Origin: Bacteroidales bacterium
GTDB lineage: Bacteria; Bacteroidota; Bacteroidia; Bacteroidales; UBA932
Direction: 5' to 3'
Assembly (NCBI GenBank): GCA_009777095.1
Contig: WRMN01000009.1
Span: forward strand, 1 to 63,419
Length of the DNA stretch: 63,419 nt
The notes beneath the pieces are model-generated. The model ran no database searches. It saw nothing but the letters and a program-made list of their open reading frames with translations, and had not been told where the DNA came from. Shown here one piece after another: positions 8,367 through 17,470 of this stretch (the first letter of the stretch is position 1; the number at the start of each line of letters is the position of its first letter). Position numbers and translations under genes: made by a program.

Positions 8367-9992
8367 ATGAAACAATTATTATCAATCTTCCTTGCGCTCT
8401 TCCTCGTGCTGACTGTCGGCATAGCGCAGCAAAAAGAACAATGGACTCCGCTTTTCGACGGCAAAACCCTCAATGGCTGGAAAACTTTAGGTGGGACTGC
8501 CCAATTCCATGTAGAAAATGGTGAAATAGTGGGAAAGACCACTACTACGCCGGGCGAAAGGATTAACACTTTCCTCTGCACCGAAAAAGAATATGGTAAC
8601 TTTATTCTTGAATTTGAATTTAAGTCAGATGAAGGAATGAACAGCGGCGTACAATTCCGCAGCTACTTTAGCGATGGCTATGTGCGTGGTTATCAGTATG
8701 AAATAGACCCTGCACGTGTAGCCCATGCGCCCGATGCATTCAAACCTGCCAATCGCGATGCGCAGGGTAATATCGTTGAGGGCGAACCTCGCAATTGGAC
8801 AGCCGGCATCTATGAAGAAAGACGCCGCCTTTGGATATATGACCTTACCGACAATCCTGCCGCACGCGCTGCTTTTAAACCCGACGAATGGAACAAAGGA
8901 CGTATTGAGGCTTATAAAGACGGTATCCGTACTTACATTAACGGTGTGTTGGCTGCTAACTTGGTGGACTTCGAGCTGCCCAACGGCTTTATCGGCTTGC
9001 AAGCCCACTGGTTGCCTGAATACGCACCGCTCGAAGTGCGTTTCCGCAATGTTAATATACAGGACTTCGGCCTTAACGATCCTAATGCAGCCGAAATTTC
9101 GGATAAGTTTATTGGCGAATGGAAAGATGAAAAAAGTGGCGTTATTGCACAAAGTTATAAGGACAATGGCGCTTACAGACTGCAAGTGCGTAAAGAAGGT
9201 TACCTGAATGTTATGCCTACTGCCATTCTTGATGGAAATGTCGATAAAAACAACATTACTTATGGCAATAGCGATGGCTGGGACGCTAAATTCGAAAGAA
9301 ATGATCTGCTAATTACCGGCCCTGACAATTTTTCATTCAAGGGAAAAAGAGCCAACCGTCGGCCGCCTACCCTTGGCGCTGTGCCTCCGACTAACGCCAT
9401 AGTATTGTTCGATGGCAAAGACCTTTCACAGTGGTGTGCGGTAGCGTTCAAAGAGTGGTTCGACTGCGGCTTTGAAGCAAATGAAAAAGCAGAACTGACT
9501 CCCGCCGGCAGCATTCGCGTAATTCCTGACAACGGCTCTCTCGTCTCTAAGCAGCAGTTTGGCGATATCAAGCACCTCCACCTTGAGTTTCGCTTGTTAG
9601 GCGAACCTACCAATGGCGGCATTTACATGATGTCGCGCTGGGAATTCAACATAAAAGACTCATGGTGTCAACTCAGAGGCGCACCCAACGGCGCTTTTGG
9701 CAACGTTGAGGACGTTCCCGTAGCGGACTACAATCGGGCGCTGCCTCCGATGGCGTGGCAGACGATGGATATCGAAATGAAAGCCCCGATATTAGATGCA
9801 GCCGGTAATGTGATAGAGAATGCCCGTCTTACCATGTACCTGAATGGTGAATTGATGTACAATGATGTAGAAGTGTCGAAAACCAAAGGCGCAGGCGGTG
9901 GTAAAATGCCTGTTCGGGCTATCGGCCCTATCTACCTGCAGGAACATGGCACATCGTACGAATTTCGTAATATCTGGATAGTAGAAAAATAA
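8367..9992 (+). CDS. Tandem DUF1080 (3-keto-disaccharide hydrolase-type) secreted protein
   Basis: This 541-residue protein has a signal peptide ending near VGIAQ and two copies of the PF06439 fold. One is at about 25-225 (WTPLFDGKTLNGWKTLGG, then EFEFKSDEGMNSGVQFRS). The second is at about 340-541 (TNAIVLFDGKDLSQW, then LEFRLLGEPTNGGIYM). A link of about 100 residues (FIGEWKDEKSG ...) lies between them. Proteins of this family act on 3-keto-glycosides made by Gfo/Idh/MocA dehydrogenases. A dehydrogenase of that kind and two isomerases lie downstream, so a keto-sugar route is likely. Which of the two modules is catalytic and which binds carbohydrate is not clear. Confidence 0.85.
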   Translation: MKQLLSIFLALFLVLTVGIAQQKEQWTPLFDGKTLNGWKTLGGTAQFHVENGEIVGKTTTTPGERINTFLCTEKEYGNFILEFEFKSDEGMNSGVQFRSYFSDGYVRGYQYEIDPARVAHAPDAFKPANRDAQGNIVEGEPRNWTAGIYEERRRLWIYDLTDNPAARAAFKPDEWNKGRIEAYKDGIRTYINGVLAANLVDFELPNGFIGLQAHWLPEYAPLEVRFRNVNIQDFGLNDPNAAEISDKFIGEWKDEKSGVIAQSYKDNGAYRLQVRKEGYLNVMPTAILDGNVDKNNITYGNSDGWDAKFERNDLLITGPDNFSFKGKRANRRPPTLGAVPPTNAIVLFDGKDLSQWCAVAFKEWFDCGFEANEKAELTPAGSIRVIPDNGSLVSKQQFGDIKHLHLEFRLLGEPTNGGIYMMSRWEFNIKDSWCQLRGAPNGAFGNVEDVPVADYNRALPPMAWQTMDIEMKAPILDAAGNVIENARLTMYLNGELMYNDVEVSKTKGAGGGKMPVRAIGPIYLQEHGTSYEFRNIWIVEK

Positions 9993-10037
9993 TTAATAAC
10001 TAACATGAATAATAATAAACCATTAAATAAAATTAGT

Positions 10038-10301
10038 ATGAAAAAAATTATCATTTTAAGTCTAATCGCTTTAATAGCATTGATGACTCCTGCAATGGCA
10101 TTTGCCGTTGACCAAAAACCGAAACAGCAAAAAGCAAACAAGTCCGTAAGAGTTGATGAACCGAAGGAAAAGAAAGGAGGGAGTAAGAAAGAAAAAGAGG
10201 TGAAAGAGAAGAAGAAAGGTGAGAATAAAAAAGAGATGAAAGAAGAGGATAAAAAAGAGAAAAAGGGAAAAAAGACAAAAGCAGAAGAACCAAGCAAGTA
10301 G
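10038..10301 (+). CDS. Small secreted Lys/Glu-rich protein
   Basis: I start at ATG 10038, because from there the protein opens with a clean signal peptide (MKKIIILSLIALIALMTPAM) cleaved near AFA. An upstream in-frame ATG at 10005 would put 11 polar residues in front. The mature part, about 64 residues, is almost wholly Lys and Glu with a few Gly, Ala and Pro, repeated as KEKKGG/KKEK runs. This predicts a highly charged, disordered or helical polyampholyte. It sits between the DUF1080 and lyase genes. The function is unknown; binding to an anionic polymer is only a guess. Confidence 0.6.
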   Translation: MKKIIILSLIALIALMTPAMAFAVDQKPKQQKANKSVRVDEPKEKKGGSKKEKEVKEKKKGENKKEMKEEDKKEKKGKKTKAEEPSK

Positions 10302-10365
10302 TACTGCCGTGAAAACGTAAGATATACGTCTTACATTACATATCTAAAACTATAGACGTAGTAAC

Positions 10366-12813
10366 ATGAAAAACTTTCTCAAAATAACTTACATCATAAT
10401 CCTATCACTGGCGGTAGTCGGATCTGCTTTTGCCCAAACGACCAAGCGCAGCTTGAACCGTCAAACCGACACCGAATCAAAGGTGGAGTTTCCCACAATT
10501 CCGGTAGAAGATGGTAACGTAAATAAACCTCAGAACGAGGCGATGCTTGACGTGTCTCCTCCGGGATTCGCCTGGTGGCGCGCCGGTGATGTCGATAGAG
10601 TGTACTATAAACTCTTTGTTTATGATGCTGCTGAAAAAGAGTTTTTCGTATCTCATGAAATTGATGATCCGGTCTTTGTACCCAATGTCGTATTCCCTGT
10701 CGGTAAATATACCTGGATAGTCAGAGCCTACGATAAGAAAACCAAGGAAGTGTTGGCTGAACGCGAAAAACGGTCGTTTACCATTGAAGCTGACGCTTAT
10801 GAACTTCCTATGCCCGACCCTGCAAAAATGCTTGCGCAGGTACCCGTTGAGCACCCTAAACTTATTTTTACCAAAGCCGATTTGCCTGCCTTGAAAAAGC
10901 GCTTGGAAACCGACATGAGTAATAATTGGTCTATCATGCAAAGAAAGGCGGAAAACGGGCTTACTGCGGCATTGGTTAAAGACCCTACTTTCCACACAAT
11001 AACCGACCGTAAAGACTATGCTCAAAAGCGTACGGATTATAGGGTTGACTTCCATGCCTTTGGCAGCTTATACCTTGATGTGGTGCAACCCTTAGCCTTT
11101 GTATATATGATTACCGGCGAGAAGAAATACGGCGAAGCAGCCAAGAAACACCTGCTGCGTCTTACGGAATTTGCATTGGAAGGCGGCTTTGAATTTTATG
11201 ATTCCAAGTTCGACGAGATTCCTTTACAAGTGGCCGATGCACTGCCTCAGGCCTACGATTGGGCTTACAATGCTTTTACGCCTGCAGAACGCGAGAAAAT
11301 GGAAACATGGATGGTAGCCTTTGGCGATAAATTACTTGACCGTATGAGCGCCAAACAACGCGATTTCTACAACCAGTCAGGCGAAAGCCATGATGGCCGT
11401 GTGCCGCCTTACCTAATTAATTTGGCGCTGGTATTGTCGAACCAATCGGCGGCGGTGGAATGGCTGCGCTTCGGGCTTACCGCTTCTCTCACCGTTTACC
11501 CTCAATGGGCTACCGATGATGGCGGGTGGGCCGAAGGAATATCATACGCTCTGACATACAGCGGACGCTTTATCCCGCCCCTTGAAGCTATTCTTCGCAG
11601 TACCGACTTCAACCTTTGGGAGCGACCTTTCTATAAGAATTTTCCCTACTTTCTCACTTACTGCATCTCGCCGGGCGGTGAAATTACTCCTTTCGGCGAT
11701 GGGGAAGACCGTGGCGTAAGAGGCGAAAGATCGACAGCCATTAACTCTATGCTCGCTTTTTATGCTACTCGCAATCAGGACGCACAAATGCGTTGGTGGG
11801 CTAACCGTTTTGAACGGAAAGATTCGGTCAGCAACCTTAGCATGAAAACGCTGATACAGGATTTGATGATGTTGGATACGCTGACATCGGTGAAACCTGC
11901 TGTAATTGTTGAAGATCGCGCTTTCAAGGGCGTAGGCTGGGGCGCTTTACACAGCGATATTGTGAATACGGATAAGGATTTGTTTTTGCTCTTTAAGAGT
12001 TCGCCTTTTGGTTCAGAAAGCCATAGCCACCTTGATCAAAATAGTTTTGCCATTATGAAAGGCGGCAAAGCCTTGGCTATTCCCGCCGGTTCCCGCTATC
12101 CGCAACACGGATCGCCATTTCATACCAGATATGTAAGGCAATCAATTGCACACAATACTATTCTGGTGAACGGAAAGGGGCAGGTTGACCGCAATAGCAA
12201 GGCTAACGGACTTATCTTCGACTTCTATACCTCTGCCAATATCGGCTATGTGGCCGGTGAAGCCCAAAATACCTATGAGGGCGTAAAACGTTTTGACCGC
12301 CATATCGTGATGATTAAGCCTTCTATCATTGTTATAGTTGACGATATTGAATTGGATAGCCCCGGTACTGTTGACTGGCTGTTGCACGGTATTGAAAAGT
12401 TTAGCCTTGATGAAAAAGCACAGCAATTAGTATCGGTACGAGAAGATGTGTCGATGACATGTCAATTTATTGCCAACCAACCGCTGAAATTCCACCAGGA
12501 CGATGTTTGGCCGATGGACCCGAAAGAAGGTTATCCGATGGTGAAAACCCCCAACCCTGACAACCAGTGGCATTTCAAAGCTACTACTCCTGAGAAGGTG
12601 CAAAAACAACGTATTGTTAGTGTGATGACCATAGATAAGGAAGCTACGGCAAGCATTACTCCCGCCGACAAAGATGAATATATCATATCAGCTAAGTATC
12701 AGAGCGGTACTGCAACCGTAAAGGTAACTATAGCCGACACCAAAACACTGATGAGCATAGTAGTAAATCCCGACAATGCTCCAAAAGAAGAAAAATCTAT
12801 CTACCAAAAATAA
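10366..12813 (+). CDS. Heparinase II/III-like polysaccharide lyase with DUF4962 N-terminus
   Basis: This 815-residue secreted protein has a signal peptide ending near GSAFAQ. An Fn3-like strand region lies at about 45-145. An alpha/alpha-toroid (DUF4962 type) follows at about 155-470, including LPQAYDWAYNAFTPAERE and DDGGWAEGISYALTYSGRF. The C-terminal heparinase II/III beta-sandwich spans about 520-760, with the diagnostic SHSHLDQNSFAIMKGGKA and SIAHNTILVNGKGQ blocks that carry conserved His residues. Such enzymes cleave uronic-acid glycosidic bonds by beta-elimination, and many are exolytic. The polysaccharide family and substrate are not resolvable by eye. It is co-directional with and close to its neighbours in the operon. 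Confidence 0.88.
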   Translation: MKNFLKITYIIILSLAVVGSAFAQTTKRSLNRQTDTESKVEFPTIPVEDGNVNKPQNEAMLDVSPPGFAWWRAGDVDRVYYKLFVYDAAEKEFFVSHEIDDPVFVPNVVFPVGKYTWIVRAYDKKTKEVLAEREKRSFTIEADAYELPMPDPAKMLAQVPVEHPKLIFTKADLPALKKRLETDMSNNWSIMQRKAENGLTAALVKDPTFHTITDRKDYAQKRTDYRVDFHAFGSLYLDVVQPLAFVYMITGEKKYGEAAKKHLLRLTEFALEGGFEFYDSKFDEIPLQVADALPQAYDWAYNAFTPAEREKMETWMVAFGDKLLDRMSAKQRDFYNQSGESHDGRVPPYLINLALVLSNQSAAVEWLRFGLTASLTVYPQWATDDGGWAEGISYALTYSGRFIPPLEAILRSTDFNLWERPFYKNFPYFLTYCISPGGEITPFGDGEDRGVRGERSTAINSMLAFYATRNQDAQMRWWANRFERKDSVSNLSMKTLIQDLMMLDTLTSVKPAVIVEDRAFKGVGWGALHSDIVNTDKDLFLLFKSSPFGSESHSHLDQNSFAIMKGGKALAIPAGSRYPQHGSPFHTRYVRQSIAHNTILVNGKGQVDRNSKANGLIFDFYTSANIGYVAGEAQNTYEGVKRFDRHIVMIKPSIIVIVDDIELDSPGTVDWLLHGIEKFSLDEKAQQLVSVREDVSMTCQFIANQPLKFHQDDVWPMDPKEGYPMVKTPNPDNQWHFKATTPEKVQKQRIVSVMTIDKEATASITPADKDEYIISAKYQSGTATVKVTIADTKTLMSIVVNPDNAPKEEKSIYQK

Positions 12814-12831
12814 CCCTAATAATTCGATAAC

Positions 12832-13842
12832 ATGAAACTATTAAATACAACCTTTATCCTTTTAACCGCTTTAGCCTTCAGTGTGTCGGCTATAGCACAA
12901 GGCAATAAACCCGTTTCCGAAAGAAAACCGCCCGCTAATCCGAGTGGCCCAAAAGGAGCCCCGGTAGAACACTTCAAAAATTTTAGTACCGAAGGAGCTT
13001 ATGTGAAAGTGGCGCTGAATGCCTATTCGTTTACCAAAAGCTTGAACGATTATGTCAAAGGCCGCAACAACGCCGACCCGATGACCCTCTTTGACCTTAT
13101 TGATTTTTGCGCTCTCCATAAAATTGATGCGCTTGATGCTACCGGCTATTTCTTTGTGGGCTATCCCGATGTGCCTACTGATGAATATATTTACAAGGTA
13201 AAGCAATATGCCTTTCGCAAAGGTGTTGATTTCAGCGGTACAGGCATACAGAACAACTTTGCCAATCCCGACCCCGAAGCCCGCAAAAAAGATGTGCAAC
13301 GCGTTAAGGATTGGGTAGATGTGGCCTCAAAACTCGGCGCTCCGGTGCTTCGTATTTTCTCCGGTCCTGTGCCCGAAGGCTATGAAGATAAATGGAATGA
13401 AGTAGCTGAATGGATGGTAGGCTGTATGAAAGAAGTGGCCGACTACGGTCAATCGAAAGGGGTAATGATAGGCGTGCAGAACCATGGTGATATGATGGCT
13501 ACAGGCGAACAAACCCTGAAAGTACTGCAAGCAGTGAATCACCCTTGGTTTGGCTTAATTTTGGATACCGGCTATTTCCATACAGACGACCCGTACAGGG
13601 ATATGGAAATGTGTCTACCCTATGCCATAAACTGGCAAGTGAAGGAAAGCGCTTTCGGAAAGGACAGCATGGTACCGCTCGACTTGGATAAAATTATGAA
13701 AATGGTGCGCAAAGTTAGCTACAGGGGCTACCTTCCGATAGAAACCCTTTCTGTTCCCGGACGTCCCTATGACCCCTTTACCTTGGTGCCTGAGTTTGTT
13801 AGCAAGGTACGAGCCGCTATTGAAAAAGAATTTGCTAAATAA
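12832..13842 (+). CDS. Exported sugar phosphate isomerase/epimerase-like TIM-barrel protein
   Basis: This 336-residue protein has a signal peptide (MKLLNTTFILLTALAFSVSA, then IAQ) and a xylose-isomerase-like TIM barrel from about residue 55. Conserved strand ends are visible: LNAYSFTKSL, FCALHKIDALDATGYF, VMIGVQNHGDMM, LILDTGYFHTDD, NWQVKESAFGK and YLPIETLSVPG. The acidic and His residues at these ends are the likely metal ligands. It lies 18 bp after the lyase gene. Export to the periplasm together with the lyase and DUF1080 protein suggests it acts on an oxidised or unsaturated sugar there. The second, cytosolic paralogue is at 16618. Confidence 0.85.
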   Translation: MKLLNTTFILLTALAFSVSAIAQGNKPVSERKPPANPSGPKGAPVEHFKNFSTEGAYVKVALNAYSFTKSLNDYVKGRNNADPMTLFDLIDFCALHKIDALDATGYFFVGYPDVPTDEYIYKVKQYAFRKGVDFSGTGIQNNFANPDPEARKKDVQRVKDWVDVASKLGAPVLRIFSGPVPEGYEDKWNEVAEWMVGCMKEVADYGQSKGVMIGVQNHGDMMATGEQTLKVLQAVNHPWFGLILDTGYFHTDDPYRDMEMCLPYAINWQVKESAFGKDSMVPLDLDKIMKMVRKVSYRGYLPIETLSVPGRPYDPFTLVPEFVSKVRAAIEKEFAK

Positions 13843-13912
13843 TGATTAATAATTACAAAGCATGCAAAGGATTTACACAAGGTATGCAACAGTTAAACAA
13901 ATATTATAACAG

Positions 13913-15094
13913 ATGAAAAAGGAAATACGTACAGGCTTTGTTGGTTCGGGTTTTGCGGCGCGTTTTCACTACGACGCCTTAATGCACGTGCATAGCGTTA
14001 AAGTTGAAGTGGTCGGTGTTTACTCTGTAGTCCGTGAAGAAATGGAAGAATTTGCACAGATGCGCAATATGCGCGCATTTGATTCTCTCGAAGAGTTGAT
14101 TAATAATTCCGATGTGATTCATGTGTGTACGCCGCCTGTTACGCATGAGCCTATTGTGATAGAAGCGCTCAAGCGTGATAAGGACGTAATTGTGGAAAAG
14201 CCTTTCACCGGCTATTTCGGCGATGGAAGTGAAAGTTTCAACGGTGATACTTTTTCCCGCGAGGACGGCATGAAAGTAGCTGTGGAGAGTATCGAACGTA
14301 TGCTTGAGGCCGAGAAGAAAAGCAAAGGCCGTATCATGTATGCTGAAAACTGGATTTATGCTCCCGCTATTCAAAAAGAACGCGAAATTATTGAAAAATC
14401 GAAAGCGCAAGTCTTGTGGATACATGGTGAGCAATCGCACTCCGGCTCCCACTCGCTGACATACGGGCAGTGGAAGCTGTCGGGCGGCGGATCTATGATA
14501 GGTAAAGGCTGTCACCCCATTTCTGCCGCTATTTACTTCAAACATGTGGAAGGCCGTACCCGCTTTGGTAAACCCATTCACCCCAAATCGGTAACGGCGC
14601 GTGTGCATGCTATTACCCGTATGCCGAACTATGATAACAAGGGATTCTTGAAAACCCACTATAAGGATACCGAAGATTTTGCCATACTGCATATTGAATT
14701 TGAAGATGGTACTATTGCCGATATGTTCGCCAGTGAATTGGTATTGGGCGGAACGAACAACTGGATTCAGGTGTGCGCCAACAATCACCAAACCAAGTGC
14801 AACATGAGCCATAATACGGCCATGCAAACCTATACGCCTGACGGAAATTTCTATAATGACGTGTATATTGTCGAAAAAATAGAAACAAAACAGGGCTGGA
14901 CTCCTGTATCGCCCGATGAAGGCTGGTTCCTTGGCTATCAGCACGAACTTGAGGCTTTTTATAAGGCTATAGCTGTTGGCTCTTCCGTAGAAAGTAATAG
15001 CCAATTGGCTGCCGACGTAATGGCCACTATTTATGCCGGTTATCTTTCGGCCGAACAAAAAGGAAAAGAAGTAGAAGTGATTATATTAAAATAA
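13913..15094 (+). CDS. Gfo/Idh/MocA family sugar oxidoreductase
   Basis: This 393-residue cytosolic enzyme has no signal peptide. The N-terminal Rossmann motif is GFVGSGFAARFHYDAL. The family hallmark EKP occurs in DVIVEKPFTGYFGD, and the C-terminal alpha/beta substrate domain contains GGGSMIGKGCHPISAA with the expected active-site His. It should oxidise or reduce a sugar hydroxyl with NAD(P). Next to a DUF1080 protein and isomerases, a C3 oxidation giving a 3-keto sugar fits best. The gap of 70 bp upstream holds no obvious promoter. Confidence 0.9.
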   Translation: MKKEIRTGFVGSGFAARFHYDALMHVHSVKVEVVGVYSVVREEMEEFAQMRNMRAFDSLEELINNSDVIHVCTPPVTHEPIVIEALKRDKDVIVEKPFTGYFGDGSESFNGDTFSREDGMKVAVESIERMLEAEKKSKGRIMYAENWIYAPAIQKEREIIEKSKAQVLWIHGEQSHSGSHSLTYGQWKLSGGGSMIGKGCHPISAAIYFKHVEGRTRFGKPIHPKSVTARVHAITRMPNYDNKGFLKTHYKDTEDFAILHIEFEDGTIADMFASELVLGGTNNWIQVCANNHQTKCNMSHNTAMQTYTPDGNFYNDVYIVEKIETKQGWTPVSPDEGWFLGYQHELEAFYKAIAVGSSVESNSQLAADVMATIYAGYLSAEQKGKEVEVIILK

Positions 15095-15148
15095 ACAATA
15101 GCAACGCTAAAGATTAATAAACGATTAAACACTTAAAACAAGAAAGGT

Positions 15149-16585
15149 ATGTCAGAACAACAAAATAAACAGGTCAACCCGATGTTCAAGGCAGGCGATC
15201 CGGAGCTGGTGGCCAAAGAACGTCGTGAATTGCAGGAGTTGAAGCATAAAGGCATGGGCGCCCGCTTTAAATGGTATTTCTCAAAGTCGGGGCCGGGCTG
15301 GATGCAAAGCGCTATGACTCTTGGCGGAGGTAGCGCTATGGCCGCACTATTTTCCGGAGCATTTCTCCAATATAAATTATTATGGGTACAACCTGTAGCC
15401 ATGCTCATCGGTATTGCTTGTATGGCAGCTTTAGCTTATCAAACACTAACCACACAGCAGCGTCCATTCGAGGCTATGAAGAAATTTGTGTCGCCGGTGG
15501 TGGCTTGGGCTTGGGCTATATGCACTATTGTAGCTACCATAATTTGGCATTTTCCGCAATATTCCTTGGTGTCGGGTATGTCGCTTGACCTGATTGAAGC
15601 GTTTAGCGGGCATAAGTTTGCTGAAGGATCGTGGTCTCAGACTATTGTTTTGTTACTTTTGGGCTGCTTCATTCTTTTTTTGGCCTCCCGTGTGGTTTGG
15701 AATTACGGCAAGGGCGGACAGGGTATCAAAATATTTGAGAAAATCGTAAAATCTATTGTGTGGTTTATTATTGCCGCTTTCCTCGTTGTGGTTGTAGTGT
15801 GCAGTATTAACGGCAGTATTAGCTGGGGCGCTGTAGGGCGTGGATTCCTGCCCTTCTCTTTTGACGGCGGTTTTCACTTTAATCTACCCGGTGATGGTAC
15901 CGGAGTTACTATATTTATTGCTTCACTGAGCGCCGCCATAGGTATAAATATGACTTTCTTGTTTGGTTATACGTTTTTAGCCAAAGGCTGGACTAAAGAA
16001 TATGCCGGCCTGCAGCGTTTCGACATGTTTACCGGTATGCTCATTCCTTATACCATTGCTACATCATTGATGATTATAGCAGCAGGCGCTACTATTCATA
16101 CGCCTGAATTTGTGGCGTCGGGAGCTACCAATATCTCTCCCATTAAAGCAGCCGGCATGTTGGAAGCTGCAGGGCTTCCGGCATTAGTATCGCGTCTGAT
16201 ATTCGGACTTGGTATTATAGGCATGTGTTTCAATGCTATTACCATGCACATGTTGGTAAGCGGCTTTGCCGTATGTGAAATGTTTAAGATAGAAGCCTCA
16301 GGTTGGAAATATAAATTAGCCACCTTACTGCCTGCCCCCGGCCTCTTAGGTGTATTATTTTGGAGTAAGATAGGCACATGGATTGCCATTCCCACCTCGG
16401 CTATTGCCTTGACCATGCTCCCTGTGGCTTACATTGGATTTTTCTGTCTGAACAATAGTGTGAAATATTTAGGTAAAGATATGCCGCGCGGGCGCGTTCG
16501 CTTCTGGTGGAACCTTGCTATGATTATAGCCATTTCCATAGTTGTAGTCAGCGCTGTGTATTTTGTCATAACTAAACTGTTTTAA
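15149..16585 (+). CDS. Nramp-like inner-membrane transporter lacking metal-binding motifs
   Basis: This 478-residue protein has about 11 membrane segments. The first one, with GPGWMQSAMTLGGGSAMAAL and LQYKLLWVQP, aligns with the Nramp block GPG...DPGN...GYSLLW. However, the metal-binding DPGN of helix 1 is replaced by LGGGS and the MPH of helix 6 by MTF (IGINMTFLFGYTFLAKGW). The fold therefore looks like Nramp but the classical divalent-metal site is gone. Its place between the oxidoreductase and an isomerase suggests it carries the oxidised sugar product into the cytoplasm. That is inference from position only. Confidence 0.75.
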   Translation: MSEQQNKQVNPMFKAGDPELVAKERRELQELKHKGMGARFKWYFSKSGPGWMQSAMTLGGGSAMAALFSGAFLQYKLLWVQPVAMLIGIACMAALAYQTLTTQQRPFEAMKKFVSPVVAWAWAICTIVATIIWHFPQYSLVSGMSLDLIEAFSGHKFAEGSWSQTIVLLLLGCFILFLASRVVWNYGKGGQGIKIFEKIVKSIVWFIIAAFLVVVVVCSINGSISWGAVGRGFLPFSFDGGFHFNLPGDGTGVTIFIASLSAAIGINMTFLFGYTFLAKGWTKEYAGLQRFDMFTGMLIPYTIATSLMIIAAGATIHTPEFVASGATNISPIKAAGMLEAAGLPALVSRLIFGLGIIGMCFNAITMHMLVSGFAVCEMFKIEASGWKYKLATLLPAPGLLGVLFWSKIGTWIAIPTSAIALTMLPVAYIGFFCLNNSVKYLGKDMPRGRVRFWWNLAMIIAISIVVVSAVYFVITKLF

Positions 16586-16617
16586 TTAATTTTAACTTTA
16601 TAAACTTTCTAACTCTA

Positions 16618-17454
16618 ATGATAACATTCAGCGCCTTTGCCGACGAAGTGTCAACAGATTTTCGGGAACAATTGCGGTTCTTGCAATCGCAGCAAATTCC
16701 GTATATTGAGCTGCGCTTCGTTAACAAAAAAAACTCGCTTGATTTAACTAAAGACGAATTAGCGGAAGCGAAAATGATGCTCAATGACTATGGCATCAAA
16801 GTAAGCGCCATAGCTTCGCCTATAGGAAAAGTGAAAATCGATGAGCCTTTTGCTCCGCATTTCGATCGCTACAAACATGCAGTGGAATTAGCGCATTATT
16901 TTAATACTTCGTTAATACGGGTATTCAGCTACTACAGCCCTTCCTCAGGCGAATCTATTGATAATTTCAGAGAAAATGTCATGGAGCGCATGGCGCAGAA
17001 AGCGATTTACCTTAATAATACGACCATTACCATGGTGCATGAGAATGAATCGCACATCTATGGCCATAGCGCCGAGAATTGTGTGGACATTATGAAAACC
17101 GTTAATTCACCGAATTTAAAATTGGCTTACGACCCCGCGAATTTTGTGTGGGGTGATGACATCACTGATAATGTTGATCGTTGCTGGCCGCTGATGCAGC
17201 CTTATGTAGTGCATGTACACATCAAGGATTGGAAACTCGGCAGCAAAGATATCGGAACGATGCCCGGCGAAGGCGATGGTCAAATTGAGAAATTGATTAA
17301 GGCATTGGCTGATGTGAAATACTCCGGCTTTATCACCATGGAACCCCACTTGAAAGGAGGAGGGCAATTTGGCGGCGAAACTACGCCTGAGCAGTATGCT
17401 GAAGCTATTGCCAAAACCCGCGCCTTATGCAAAAAATATTGTTTAATCAATTAA
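16618..17454 (+). CDS. Cytosolic sugar phosphate isomerase/epimerase
   Basis: This 278-residue TIM-barrel protein has no signal peptide. The metal-ligand pattern of the AP_endonuc_2/xylose isomerase-like family is complete: Glu in MVHENESH, Asp in LAYDPANFVW, His in VVHVHIKDWK and Glu in GFITMEPHLKGGG. It resembles hydroxypyruvate or tagatose/psicose-type epimerases, but the exact substrate is open. It lies 32 bp after the transporter, consistent with use of the imported sugar in the cytoplasm. Confidence 0.87.
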   Translation: MITFSAFADEVSTDFREQLRFLQSQQIPYIELRFVNKKNSLDLTKDELAEAKMMLNDYGIKVSAIASPIGKVKIDEPFAPHFDRYKHAVELAHYFNTSLIRVFSYYSPSSGESIDNFRENVMERMAQKAIYLNNTTITMVHENESHIYGHSAENCVDIMKTVNSPNLKLAYDPANFVWGDDITDNVDRCWPLMQPYVVHVHIKDWKLGSKDIGTMPGEGDGQIEKLIKALADVKYSGFITMEPHLKGGGQFGGETTPEQYAEAIAKTRALCKKYCLIN

Positions 17455-17470
17455 TAAAACCATAAATATT

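Noticed and set aside
13979-15058. Long open frame on the minus strand opposite the oxidoreductase
   Set aside because: It mirrors the real gene, has no recognisable domain and no upstream signals, so it is an antisense shadow.
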